This document shows, piece after piece, positions 34,147-46,800 of a stretch of DNA of 64,000 nucleotides (its first letter is position 1; every line of letters starts with the position of its first letter). The notes beneath the pieces are model-generated. The model was not told where the DNA came from and did no database searches. It saw nothing but the letters and a program-made list of their open reading frames with translations. Both the position numbers and the translations under genes were made by a program. The stretch comes from Apostichopus japonicus (Eukaryota > Echinodermata > Holothuroidea > Aspidochirotida > Stichopodidae), in NCBI RefSeq assembly GCF_037975245.1, contig NC_092561.1, positions 3,951,001-4,015,000 on the forward strand. The letters run 5' to 3'.

Positions 34147-37100
34147 CTGCCGAATACCACCAGCCTCTTACGCAGTCCTCTCGTTTACCTTTCAACTTTT
34201 ATCGATTCCTTTCAAAATTAATCCCGTCGGTGCGATTGTCTTCATCAATTTTCCTCTCATAAGATGCTTTGATCTGTAAATGCTTGTCCAAATATTTGTT
34301 TGCATGTGCAATGTCTATACTGTTGAATTTCATAGTAAAACCATGTGATTGAATATCAAAATACCTCTATATTAGTCCTTTACTTACTATTTGTGCAAAG
34401 CCTATCGTATGAAATAATCAGTTTTTGAAAAAATTCATTATGTCTTCTCAATAACAGCAATTAATTATTCATGATGTGTGCTGCATCCAGGTTTGGGTGA
34501 TGTTACTTTGTAAATTTTGTTGAAAAACGCTATTTTTAAATTGGTTACTATCTGATTCCTTACATTATACATTCATAAGATTGAACATTATACATTTTAT
34601 AATGATATTGTTATATTAAAATTAGGTGCAAAAATCTTCTTCTTAACTAAATTTAATTCGTAAGTAAAAGAACAACTTAGAATATAGTTAAGGAGCAAGG
34701 GCACTACAATTTGGTCCATGTACTACTTAGGAAATAAGTCAGAGTTTGAGATAAAAAAAAGGAAATGTATGTTAAAGGAGCAGTCAGAATCTCAACTTGT
34801 GTAAAACTACATATTTTTTGTATTTGATTCAATGTGAAATGCATGAATGTTTATTATATACGATACCTCAAAAATTACCAACATTTATTTTATTTTAAAT
34901 GAAACCCCAAATGTTGCTTTGACTTACAAGCTATAAATATTAATGAAGCATGCTTGCATGTACATGAAAGCTCACAGGTGGTTTGTCCTGAATAGTATAT
35001 GCAACATGGACTAAAACAATGACTGTTTAAGTGTCCAACTAGAGCAAACTCAATCAATCTGGTTTGATCATTTCAGAGATAATTTCAGACAGAGACACGG
35101 AGGTGAATCGATTCTGTCAGGAGACATCGACCACCAAACAGCTCAATCTGTAATTCAGATTTATGACACAATTTTAATTCTTCAAATATTTTGAATGTAT
35201 TGAGAATAAACTAAAACTGGCTGAATTATTCACAAATAAGTCTCAATTGATGATGAAGGGAGCTGCAACTATTGGCAGGTTTAATCATTTTCAACTAGAC
35301 ACTGTTTGTTTTAGTAAAGAGATGGGCTGAAAACCCACTTACATTGCTGGTTAAGTAGTATGTTTCTATTGGACTTAAAATCCAACCTCTGCTACACAGG
35401 TATACACACAAGCAGTATTTACACAAAGGCATTTTTAAAATATTTAGATTACAGAATTAGTGTCCTCTACCTCCACCCCCCGCCTAAACCCTCCACTTCC
35501 CCCATCACATGCCAACTTGATTTAATTTGTACCCGATGTGTGGATGTATATTACTCGGGTACACTTTGCATTTCACACAGATTTCACAACATAACCGGAT
35601 AAATGATCTGTTTTTGTAATCCACTTTAAAGACAGATTGATGTGTTGGGTAATGACATTTCCCACCATGCAATAGAACATGTTGGACACAGTAGTCAGTA
35701 GTGTCACATTAATGTCACAGTATGTACACACAAGATGGTGCAATCAGCTGGTAACCATTCTGATGACATTATGGCAACACCTATTTCAGTCAGCATTTTG
35801 CATGCACATTAGGCTATGAAAGTTTTGTAGGGTCTGGGTGTTTTTTAAACTTTTTTTCCAAAAGTAACTTATTTTCTGGCATTGTTAGCTTACATTGTTT
35901 ATGTCCATGTATGTACTGGCGTGGTGGGAAATGTTACAATTACAAACATTTAACACTGTTGTTTGTAAACCTCACCTTGAGCTTAATATGGTCGCTATGT
36001 TACTATAAAATTTCTTACATGCTATGCAAATGTTTTTTTCCTAATCAGCTGCTCTACATAAATAGCTTTCATCCATATTTTAATATTTCATTCCTTAACC
36101 TTCTTAATCAAGAATGGTCATAACTATATATGTAATGACACTGTGTATATTTTTGCTTGAAATTATCTACTTTCAAACTTCCTGTGAACCTTTCCTGCAT
36201 GCCAACAATCTGAAAAAGAATTAATATATGATAAAGCAAATGTATAACAATGTGTTACACACTCTCTTTTTTGTGAACTCTTTTTTTCTTGTATTTTCAA
36301 CTACCATCATTACACAGTGGAAAACACAGGAAGCTTTCCTGGGAAGCTCTCTTTTACTGGTTAACTTGGATAAATTGTTCCACTTTGACCATCATATTCC
36401 ATTAGTGGGTAAGGCTAGGGGTCTGAGGTAGGCCTCTTACTGACTTGACCAATAGCCTTTCACGAACCAAACTTTCTCACAACATAATTCACATTTATCA
36501 AACTGGTGTGTTTTACAACTACTGATCATTACTCAGCATATTAATTAATGTTAATTTATTTCAGTTGGTTGCAATAATAGGATATAAAGCCTTTTGTCTT
36601 TAATCACACTCGTTAGTGTAGCAGTCTTTACACAGGAATCAAGAAGACAGGACAGGTGGTAATGGTAGAATATTTAGTACTTTATTCCATACTCTCTCCA
36701 TTCAAAGCACACTGTTACCATGGAGATGATACAAACATCTCGACACGGTGTGACTGTACTATAATGATACACAATCCACTCGTCTCAAAGTTGGTTAAAG
36801 GAGCTGCCTCAGATACAAAATTAGCAGCAGTAGTGTAAGAATTGACTGACCAAAGTACAATATATACAAAATAACAAACTACATACCAAACAATTGCACA
36901 GTCATATTGAATGATAAAAAATAAAGAAAAGAGTTTGTGTTAAATTACACAAGATTTGGCTGATATAGGTATAAACTACAAACTATGCAATCATTCTACT
37001 TAAAAATGTTAATAGAAATTGTAAAATATATAAAAGGAGAAAAATACATGATTTGTGGTAGGCCAAGTAAACAAATATGAATGGATCAAACAATTATTTA

Positions 37101-38095
37101 CATAGCAAGTAGATTCAAAGGAGAAACGGTCATTGTTTTATGATGCTAACAGGGCAACATTTAAATCTGGAAAATCAAGTTGCCTTACACATATATATAT
37201 ATGATATGATATGGTCAGCTCATTTTAAGATATCACTAAGAAAGGAGACTCCTTGAAATCCAAAGTCGCCCCTCCCTCGCCCGTCATCCACCCCCTACAC
37301 CCCGAACACAGGATATTTGAATATCCAAGCCACCGACTCTTCAAAATGCTACAGTTTGTTTTTACTTACCACAATACAAAGGTCGTCATGGTAATTTAAC
37401 AATATATATAATAGCCCTATAGTATATGTGGGTTGCTGAGATGTAAATTGATACGTTTATCAAAGTAATATGATATTTACATATCATAAACAGGTCCTTG
37501 TGTATGAGTTTGACACCCAGAATATGTATGTTTAAAAAGTACAAAGTCAATCCTTATCAAGTGGTTTACATCAGCTAAGAAAACATAAGCAACTAAACAT
37601 AGTATGAATATGAAAACCTGGTTACTTCTTTTAGGATATATATCAGACATTATAATATTTGCATTATTCTTAAACTCACCACTGATCAATTTCAAATCAT
37701 GTAAAGAGCTTGCGTCAGATACTGGGGCTGAGGTAATTACACCCACCAAGCCGGAACAATCAAAATTATAAAATAATAAAATCTAGTTAGTTTCATTTTT
37801 ACTGTGAATCTGAGACCATATCTTGAACATATTCTGTGATATTTATCTTTACGATGCTTAGTAAACATGTATCACTGTTTTCAAGTAGATTAAGAACAGA
37901 CCCAGTCTATAACAGATTGGGTTTCTAGGAAGCATTGCATGCACTATTTATAGGTTCTGATTGCCAAGAAACTGAGACAAAAGTGGCACAGCAAGTTGTT
38001 TCAGACCAGGAATTGATACCTGTCATTACTTTTTATAAAGAACACGTTAATAATATCATACTTTTGAAGAAAAGTCACCCAGGAATGAACCTGGG
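34147..38095. other. Intergenic, SAXO4 3' side
   Basis: AT-rich sequence that includes the SAXO4 3'UTR. The open frames here are short and show no coding features. A TA tract lies at 37190. No tandem array, RNA gene or element with visible ends found. Confidence 0.4.
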
Positions 38096-38099
38096 CAAG

Positions 38100-38252
38100 A
38101 AAAAATAAACTACCGAACGACTGATCCGCTCTCAACCCCAGTCCCCTTGCATCGGGACTGTGACTGTGTAATCATCCTCAGGTGTGTATCACATTCTCCC
38201 ATGAAGGGAAACAGATACTACACATGATCTTAGCCAAAAGGCAGTGAAGCGT
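38100..38252 (-). ncRNA. U2 snRNA-like sequence (variant or pseudogene)
   Basis: The minus strand from 38252 begins CGCTTCACTGCCTTTTGGCT then AAGATCATGTGTAGTATCTG. U2 snRNA starts CGCTTCTCGGCCTTTTGGCT then AAGATCAAGTGTAGTATCTG. The branch-site recognition GTAGTA is intact. Beyond about 45 bases it departs from U2: a TCCC/GGGA hairpin, then a CAGTCCC/GGGGACTG hairpin, and no clear Sm site (ATTTTTGG). Probably a U2-derived pseudogene or a divergent variant. Confidence 0.6.
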
Positions 38253-39678
38253 TAATATCATATTTATGTTACCTTCTCATTGAGGTGTAGGTGGCTATGA
38301 TCGCCCTACCAGACTTTCTTTTAATCTGTGACTAATCCTTACTGTGATATAGAGTAAGACAACAGCTGTATACAAATCTATGAATTGATATAAAACTATG
38401 AATTAAATTTGAATATCATTATTACTACAGTATTTATGAGATATGATACGCTTACATAGATACTAAAATATGATTAAAATACTCCATTTTGTAAAAGACT
38501 ATATTCAGAAATAATGAAAATAGTTGGCAGTTTTGGAAACAACTCCAAACATATTTCTCTTTATCACTGTACAACTTACTAATCCTTCTTTGTTCGAAAA
38601 CTGAAGCATTCTCTATTAAGAATATTTCAGTTAAATGGTTACAACCATTATTTTACCCAATATTTGATTAAAATTTACCTCATGCATATTCATACTTTGA
38701 CAAACCATCCATTATTTCAACATAAAACATTTTTGGTGCATTATCATTATAACACATTACATTGGCTGCTCAACAAACCCCAACACATTTCACACTGTCC
38801 CCTCTCCAACCATTTGCACATTAAGGGCAAACAGGGAATAAAAGGTAAAAAAAGGAAACTTTCAAAATACAAATTATGTGTAAAATGAAACAAGAATTTC
38901 AGTTGAGATTGAAAGATACCATATACAGGAAAGCCAGTAAATTTGTGATCAAAATCTGAATTTTTTTTCAAATTCGTAATATATGAATATTACCACATGA
39001 AAAGTGTTAGTAGTTTTTCATTGGATACTTTGATTGGTCCATTTAGTGACTTGAAAATGTAATAGATGGAAAACATTCTTCATGACACATCCTGACAGAT
39101 AAACAAATGTAAAAAATCAGAATACACCTCAATCTTAGGAGATTTAGAACGGTATCCAATCATGTCAATTAGAACTAAACAAACAAAACCTAAACTTAAA
39201 CATCTTCAAAAAAGCTATATTTTAAAGTATTTTCAAAATGATTGAATTTATTTTAACTTACTTGGAGTCTATCAATCTTGACCCAAAAGTCACAGAAACT
39301 GGTAATATTTCCTACCTTAAAACTAGTTGAAACCACTTTTACAAGCCACTTGATGCCACAAGTGTGGCCTACACAATTACACTTTAATACTGATATAGAA
39401 ACAATGATGTCACTACTGCCAGGAATGGGACATCCAAGCCCTTCTGTGTGGGCCACATGATAGGTAAATGATTCACTGAAAAATAGATCATTTACTTGGA
39501 TCATAATAATAATAATCAATTTTAATTTTTGCTATTTTGGAAAAATTGTAATCAATTCATGAATAGTAATAAGCTACAAAGTACATCTTCCTTTTATTTT
39601 CTGTGGCATTGATGATTGGCCACCTGTATCACAGATGACTAGTCACACATTCGTGAAGAAAAAAAACATTTATTTATA

Positions 39679-39926
39679 CAAAGTGGCTATTTTTACGACT
39701 AGGAGTAACAATAATTACCGGTTACGCATGCGCAGTTGCTTTAACGTGGCTATTTTTACGACCAGGAGTACTATTTTTACGACCAGGAGTAACAATAATT
39801 TCCGGTTAGGGTTACCCCTACTACATGCGCAGTTGCTTTATATACTTTACTGCGCATGAATTCGCCGAAGTCGTAAAAATAGTTTATAAATAATTGTTAC
39901 TCCTGGTCGTAAGAATAGCCACGGCC
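39679..39926. mobile_element. MITE with long TIRs and 9-bp target duplication
   Basis: TIRs start about 39683 and end about 39922: GTGGCTATTTTTACGAC against GTCGTAAGAATAGCCAC, continuing through AGGAGTAACAATAATT. TTATTTATA flanks at 39670-39678 and 39927-39935. Internal direct copies of the TIR sequence and of CATGCGCAGTTGCTTTA. Nine-base duplications suggest a Mutator-like element. The flank is AT-rich, so chance agreement is possible. Confidence 0.65.
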
Positions 39927-40650
39927 TTATTTATATGTGGTCACAGGTAGAAGATAAGATCTTCCATCAACTTATGCTTATTCAGTGCTCGATGTTAGAG
40001 CTGGAAAGAGAATAGAGTAACTATTGTAGTACTAGAAGTTATTTATAATCATCAAACAATAACTTTCTTATTTGAACATTGTATGACTGCATTTCTAGAA
40101 GATTTAGAACTATCAGCACTAGTCTATTAAAGCTGTAAGTTTGAAGAATCCCAAAATATATCAACTTGCATTTTTCCTGAGATGATGAATGGTCATATCA
40201 AAAATAATTTTTAACTTGATATCAGCATAAAATTTTAAACTTAAATTGATAGTTTTACAACACAGGAGTTATGTAACAAACAACAAATGTTACAACAAAA
40301 AGTCCTGAAAGTTCCATTTTTTCTAGCCTCAAGTTCAACTCAACTGAAATAAGGAAAAAACAAATCACAAAATGTCAAATGAAATGAACTCTTTGGTACA
40401 AGAGAATTGATCAACCAAACGATGAGAAATCTGTGAGCCTTAAGGGAAAGAACTGCCACACTTAGGACATTTTCTATAACATATATCAGATTTGTTTACT
40501 AAAGCATTGTTTTTGTTACCAATCACTGCTTTAATTATCGGTAAATAGAACTACCCAGACTTATTTGGTTTAGATGGATGCTGAACATGTTATAACTACA
40601 ACTCCTTCACAGTTGATATGTTTTCAGTTCCTATATATTTCTAGATGACC

Positions 40651-42693
40651 ATCAAGGCATCAACCTCATACATGGACCTGTAGCATGTAGTTCTTCACAC
40701 TGTCGTCCTGTACACATCAACCTCATACATAGACCTATAGCATGAAGTTCTGCACACTGTCGTCCTGTACACATCAACCTCATACATGGACCTGTAGCAT
40801 GAAGTTCTTCACACTGTCGTCCTGTAAACATCAACCTCATACATGGACCTGTAGCATGAAGTTCTTCACACTGTCGTCCTGTAAACATCAACCTCATACA
40901 TGGACCTGTAGCATGAAGTTCATCACACTGTCGTCCTGTACACATCAACCTCATACATAGACCTGTAGCATGAAGATTCTTCACACTGTCGTCCTGTACA
41001 CATCAACCTCATACATGGACCTGTAGCATGAAGTTCTTCACACTGTCGTCCTGTACACATCAACCTCATACATGGACCTGTAGCATGAAGTTCTTCACAT
41101 TGTCGTCCTGTACACATCAACCTCATACATAGACCTGTAGCATGAAGTTCTTCACACTGTCGTCCTGTACACATCAACCTCATACATGGACCTGTAGCAT
41201 GAAGTTCTTCACACTGTCGTCCTGTACACATCAACCTCATACATGGACCTGTAGCATGAAGTTCTTCACACTGTCGTCCTGTACACATCAACCTCATACA
41301 TGGACCTGTAGCATGAAGTTCTTCACACTGTCGTCCTGTACACATCAACCTCATACATGGACCTGTAGCATAAAGTTCTTCACACTGTCGTCCTGTACAC
41401 ATCAACCTCATACATAGACCTGTAGCATGAAGTTCTTCACACTGTCATCCTGCACACATCAACCTCATACATAGACCTGTAGCGTGAAGTTCTTCACACT
41501 GTCGTCCTGTACACATCAACCTCATACATAGACCTGTAGCATGAAGTCCTTCACACTGTCGTCCTGTACACATCAACCTCATACATAGACCTGTAGCATA
41601 AAGTTCTTCACACTGTCGTCCTGTACACATCAACCTCATACATAGACCTGTAGCGTGAAGTTCTTCACACTGTCGTCCTGTACACATCAACCTCATACAT
41701 GGACCTGTAGCATGAAGTTCTTCACAATGTCGTCCTGTACACATCAACCTCATACATGGACCTGTAGCATGAAGTTCTTCACACTGTCGTCCTGTACACA
41801 TCAACCTCATACATGGACCTGTAGCATGAAGTTCTTCACACTGTCGTCCTGTACACATCAACCTCATACATGGACCTGTAGCATGAAGTTCTTCACACTG
41901 TCGTCCTGTACACATCAACCTCATACATGGACCTGTAGCATGAAGTTCTTCACACTGTCGTCCTGTACACATCAACCTCATACATGGACCTGTAGCATGA
42001 AGTTCTTCACACTGTCGTCCTGTAAACATCAACCTCATACATGGACCTGTAGCATGAAGTTCTTCACACTGTCGTCCTGTAAACATCAACCTCATACATA
42101 GACCTGTAGCATGAAGTTCATCACACTGTCGTCCTGTACACATCAACCTCATACATGGACCTGTAGCATGAAGTTCTTCACACTGTCGTCCTGTACACAT
42201 CCACCTCATACATGGACCTGTAGCATGAAGTTCTTCACACTGTCGTCCTGTAAACATCAACCTCATACATAGACCTGTAGCATGAAGTTCTTCACACTGT
42301 CGTCCTGTACACATCAACCTCATACATAGACCTGTAGCATGAAGTTCTTCACACTGTCGTCCTGTACACATCAACCTCATACATGGACCTGTAGCATGAA
42401 GTTCTTCACACTGTCGTCCTGTACACATCAACCTCATACATGGACCTGTAGCATGAAGTTCTTCACATTGTCGTCCTGTACACATCAACCTCATACATAG
42501 ACCTGTAGCATGAAGTTCTTCACACTGTTGTCCTGTACACATCAACCTCATACATAGACCTGTAGCATGAAGTTCTTCACACTGTCGTCCTGTACACATC
42601 AACCTCATACATGGACCTGTAGCATGAAGTTCTTCACACTGTCGTCCTGTACACATCAACCTCATACATGGACCTGTAGCATAAAGTTCTTCA
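40651..42693. repeat. 57-bp minisatellite, about 36 copies, open on both strands
   Basis: The unit holds CATCAACCTCATACATGGAC, CTGTAGCATGAAGTTCTTCA and CACTGTCGTCCTGTACA. 57 is 19 codons, so the minus strand reads MRLMCTGRQCEELHATGPC repeatedly (up to 406 codons at 42665-41445) and the plus strand MKFFTLSSCTHQPHTWTCS. No splice, promoter or homology evidence for translation. One-base insertions (about 40973) and substitutions break the frames. Confidence 0.93.
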
Positions 42694-42795
42694 AAGTCTC
42701 CTAATACACATGTGTATTAGACACCACAGTAGATGTCCTACAATAGACAACATATAATTATACATGTCTTCTACTCTTCATTCAAACTTGGGTGA

Positions 42796-43447
42796 GTGTC
42801 CTCACTGAGAGTTAGGATAGCAATACATATCATTGCTACATGACAGTCTACATATCACAAGAGCCTCACTGAGAGTTAGGATACGTTAGCTTGAACTACA
42901 CATCATTGCTACATGACAGACTATGTATCACAAGAGCCTCATTGAGAGTTAGGATACGTTAGCTTGAACTACACATCATTGCTACATGACAGACTATGTA
43001 TCACAAGAGCCTCATTGAGAGTTAGGATACGTTAGCTTGAACTACACATGATTGCTACATGACAGACTATGTATCACAAGAGCCTCATTGAGAGTTAGGA
43101 TACGTTAGCTTGAACTTCACATCATTGCTACATGACAGTCTACCTATCACAAGAGCCTCATTGAGAGTTAGGATACGTTAGCTTGAACTACACATCATTG
43201 CTACATGACAGTCTACCTATCAAGAGCCTCATTGAGAGTTAGGATATGTTACCTTGAACTTCACATCATTGCTACATGACAGTCTACCTATCACAAGAGC
43301 CTCATTGAGAGTTGGGATATGTTAGCTTGAACTACACATCATTACTACATAACAGACTATGTATCACAAGAGCCTCACTGAGAGTTAGGATACGTTAGCT
43401 TGAACTTCACATCATTGCTACATGACAGTCTACATATCACAAGAGCC
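42796..43447. repeat. 73-bp minisatellite, about 9 copies
   Basis: The unit holds GAGCCTCATTGAGAGTTAGG and ATACGTTAGCTTGAACTAC; copies at 42861, 42934 and onward. A separate unit from the neighbouring 57-bp array; ends 200 bp from the DAGLA stop. Confidence 0.9.
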
Positions 43448-43630
43448 TTAACTTCAAGGCTATTGGTTTGTAGTTCCTACCTTAACCCAGATATCAGATA
43501 AACCCTTAGGAAGCCCGAGGGAGGAAGACAAGCTATTCCAACAGCCATGCTGTTGTCAAGTCTCGGCAAGAGCGTTCATATTTTTTTTCAAGAGACATGA
43601 GATGAAATCACCTTTTAATCTAGATATGAC

Positions 43631-43636
43631 TTTATT
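43631..43636 (-). other. DAGLA: AATAAA polyadenylation signal, DAGLA
   Basis: AATAAA on the minus strand only 13 bases after the stop codon. If used, the 3'UTR would be very short; a later site may be used instead. Confidence 0.4.
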
Positions 43637-43649
43637 CTTTGGAGATAAA

Positions 43650-43888
43650 TCAAAATTTTAAGGGAGGAAACTTAGAAGAAGTTCTTGGAGTGGATATTTT
43701 AGGTTTCTTTCTCCCACCACTGAGGGATTCTTCTAAGTTAATTCTGTCCAGCGGTTGGTCTTCGTCGGTGTCCTCATTGAAGAGGGTGTCATCTGAATCT
43801 TCTGCGCTTGAGGAAACGGGACAATACCGAATAAAGCCTTTGAGGTGTGGGCTGGAACTCCCACTACTCACTGGATCCATATCATAAC
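43650..43888 (-). CDS. DAGLA: DAGLA last exon, PPLKF terminus
   Basis: 239 nt, phase 1 in, TGA at 43652-43650. Encodes YDMDPVSSGSSSPHLKGF, an acidic stretch (EDSDDTLFNEDTDEDQ) and the end STPRTSSKFPPLKF. PPLKF fits the Homer EVH1 ligand PPxxF. Confidence 0.9.
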
Positions 43889-46800
43889 CTGAAAAAAAAC
43901 AAAGAAAAAAAAAAGCAAGAATGAGAAGAAGCAGGAGTAAACGTATACAAGAACACTCAGGGGAATTTTTCAAGCTGACTTGGCAAGCCCTCAACTTCTC
44001 CTACCTCCCCACCCCCCCCACCCATCCACACCCTAACTGTCCCTTGTCCTCTCCTACTCCACAGACAGAAGTTCACAAAGCACTTCTCACCATAAACCAT
44101 TTCTCATTTTATTGGGAGGTTTTAGACAATCAAAGTATAAACCAAGGATACTAGATGGGATGGGAGCCTGATGCTCTTTGTTGGTCACTCCTCCCCACTC
44201 TCCTATCCTCTCCTATAGATGAACACATCCATCAGTGAATAAGAAATGATGAAAAGAGAACACAGGAAAAGTCATCATTCACATTACCTTATTACCCCAT
44301 CCCACTTCCCTCCCCTACCCTCCCCCCCCCCTTCAAAACATTCTTCCCCAGAACTCTGATTGACCAAAGGAAAAGTCACAATACTACATCATAAAATCAA
44401 TCACAATATACTTATACAAAGTAAATGAACAATGGCAAGCTGCCTGGGAAATTATAAACACTTGACAAGAGCATTTTCCATTACAGTTCACTGTCTGTGA
44501 CTTAGACTGGAACACTGACTTGAACTCACGTCTAAGTTTTGGCGTTTCCTCCTGAGATTCTGATGTATGCGGGGAGTTCCGTCCATTGTCGTATGTTAAA
44601 GTGTACCTATCCCTGACAGATGTGCGACCTTTGACATTACCGAACCTGTCCACCAATTGAGTACTCTCGGGTCTCTTCAGATGCAAAGTCGGAGAGATGT
44701 TCTTCGAATCGTCCCAGGACATTCGCTTGTTCGATTCTATCACAGCGTTTGTCACAAAAGAGTTGCCGGGCTTCGGATCTGGGAAGATTTCTGTTTCATC
44801 CATATCGTGGAAGACAAAGTAACAGTATCCTTCAGAATGAGTACTTAAACGGTTCTTAGCCTTCTCCTCTGGTATATCCAGGGACCCTCTAGCGCTGCTG
44901 CTTTCTGTGTCGATGCTGGTCAAAGACTCGACGCTAGCCATCGGTGCGGACTTGTTTGATTCCTCGCTCGCTAATCTTTGCCTCCTACGTCTCTCTACCT
45001 CAGCCTGGGCACACTTCCTACACGGAGATACTAACGTGGAGTCGCTCTCAAAGAGATACAGATCTTCGTTTCCTGGTCCCCAGGATCTCCTCGATACGAC
45101 ACCTGGTCTGGATGCATATGCATGAGATGCAAATCTACTTGAATTAATGGATCCAGAACCTCTCTGTAGAGTTGACCCTGGACTTGCATAATCAGACGTG
45201 GAGGTTTTTTGTTGGCCAGAGTAAAGTTTCAGAGAATTATCAGCTTGCGGACCAGAATATGCATTAGGTAATGATGACGAATGAGATGATATGTGCCTCT
45301 CATCTGTATTAGTTTCTGTCGATTCTGGGATGGGGTGCATCTGTAGACAAGAGGATGGTGGGGATCCACTGGAATGTGATGGTTCATTGGTAACATCCTC
45401 CCCAATGACGCAAAGACGAGACACAACTTTGTTGGCCCAGGTGGGAGCCTTACGGAGCTTACTGAACTCAACACACTGAGGAAGGAAGGAAGTAAGTAAA
45501 GAAATAAGTGCAATGCCTGTAATAATAAAACTTTTAAAAAAGTAAGAATATCAAGAATGTATCATATCATGTCTACCTAGTTCAACCTGCAATCATATCT
45601 ACCTAGTTCAATGGTCAATCCTATTTACTAGCTTGCATGCTGGATATCAAATGGGATAATCTGCTTACATTTTAAGAACTGAACAAAAATTTAAATATGC
45701 AAACTTTAATATGCTAAAAATCCAATAGTGGTTTTGTAAACATTCAAAGATATAATTGATTACAATGATGTTTACCTTATTTAATGCTTTCTGCATTCCT
45801 TTTGGCATATGATCATCAACAATCACTGGAGATATTAATACTTCTTGGAAATCTGTTTGGTCCCTCCGTATTACATAATAACCAACAGACTTCTTGTCCA
45901 AGCTGATGTAAAATAAAAAAAAAATTAAATTAAAGCAAAAAGGTAAAAAGTCTTAAAGGTAGACATTCCAACTAGCTTGTCTTTATATTAAGACAGCACT
46001 GGGCAGCACTGAGCATGCTGTAGTACATGATACTTACCTCAGCTTCAGTATATTATAGAAATGGTTTGTTTGAAGGTCTAAAATTGTGACACTTGAAAAC
46101 TTCTGGATATAAATGTAAAATAATCAAACACACAAAACAAATTGTGAAATCTGTAACATACCCTTCTCGCTTTGGGTTATTCCTGACAATATGGAGAATA
46201 TTTCCTGGAGGATACAGAAGATTGTGGCTGGTGAGGTTGAGAGATGGATTCGTTGGATGAGCGTTGCAGGTGAGTTGACGACCGGGAGGTGCCTCTAATG
46301 TACCGTCATGGGGAGCAATGTTATCAGGATGAATACGACAGCAACAGCAAAGTTCACCAAGGATAATACTCCACTGTAAACAAGGATCATCAAAAATATT
46401 TATCTTTTAATTTGTTAATTTGAAACTTTTGAAGATAGTTCTGACATAGTGGTTTTAGCAATCAATGCTTTCCACAGACCACAGCTCTCTTGAGATGGGA
46501 TCCGAGGAAGACTGCTTTAACTCTGTGGTTCTTTCAACTTATAATCAGTTTTTTTCCAGTAATGCTAATATGTGGTACAGATACACTACCTCAAGATGTT
46601 GGCCTCGTTTGAAGATTGAACATAACAAGGCATTTCTCTACTATAATGTGTTTTCCAGTTATGCTAATCTGTGGTACAGATACCCTACTTCACGATCTTG
46701 GCTTCGTTTAATGATTGAAGATAACAAGGAACTTCTCTATTCTAATGTTCTTTCCAGTAATGCTAATCTTTGGTACCGATACCCTACCTTAGGATGTTGG

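Noticed and set aside
41445-42665. 406-codon minus-strand open frame as a repeat protein gene
   Set aside because: The period of 57 explains openness in several frames on both strands; no start context, splice sites or homology support it.
40651-43447. CRISPR-like array
   Set aside because: Units are contiguous minisatellite repeats without unique spacers, in an animal genome.
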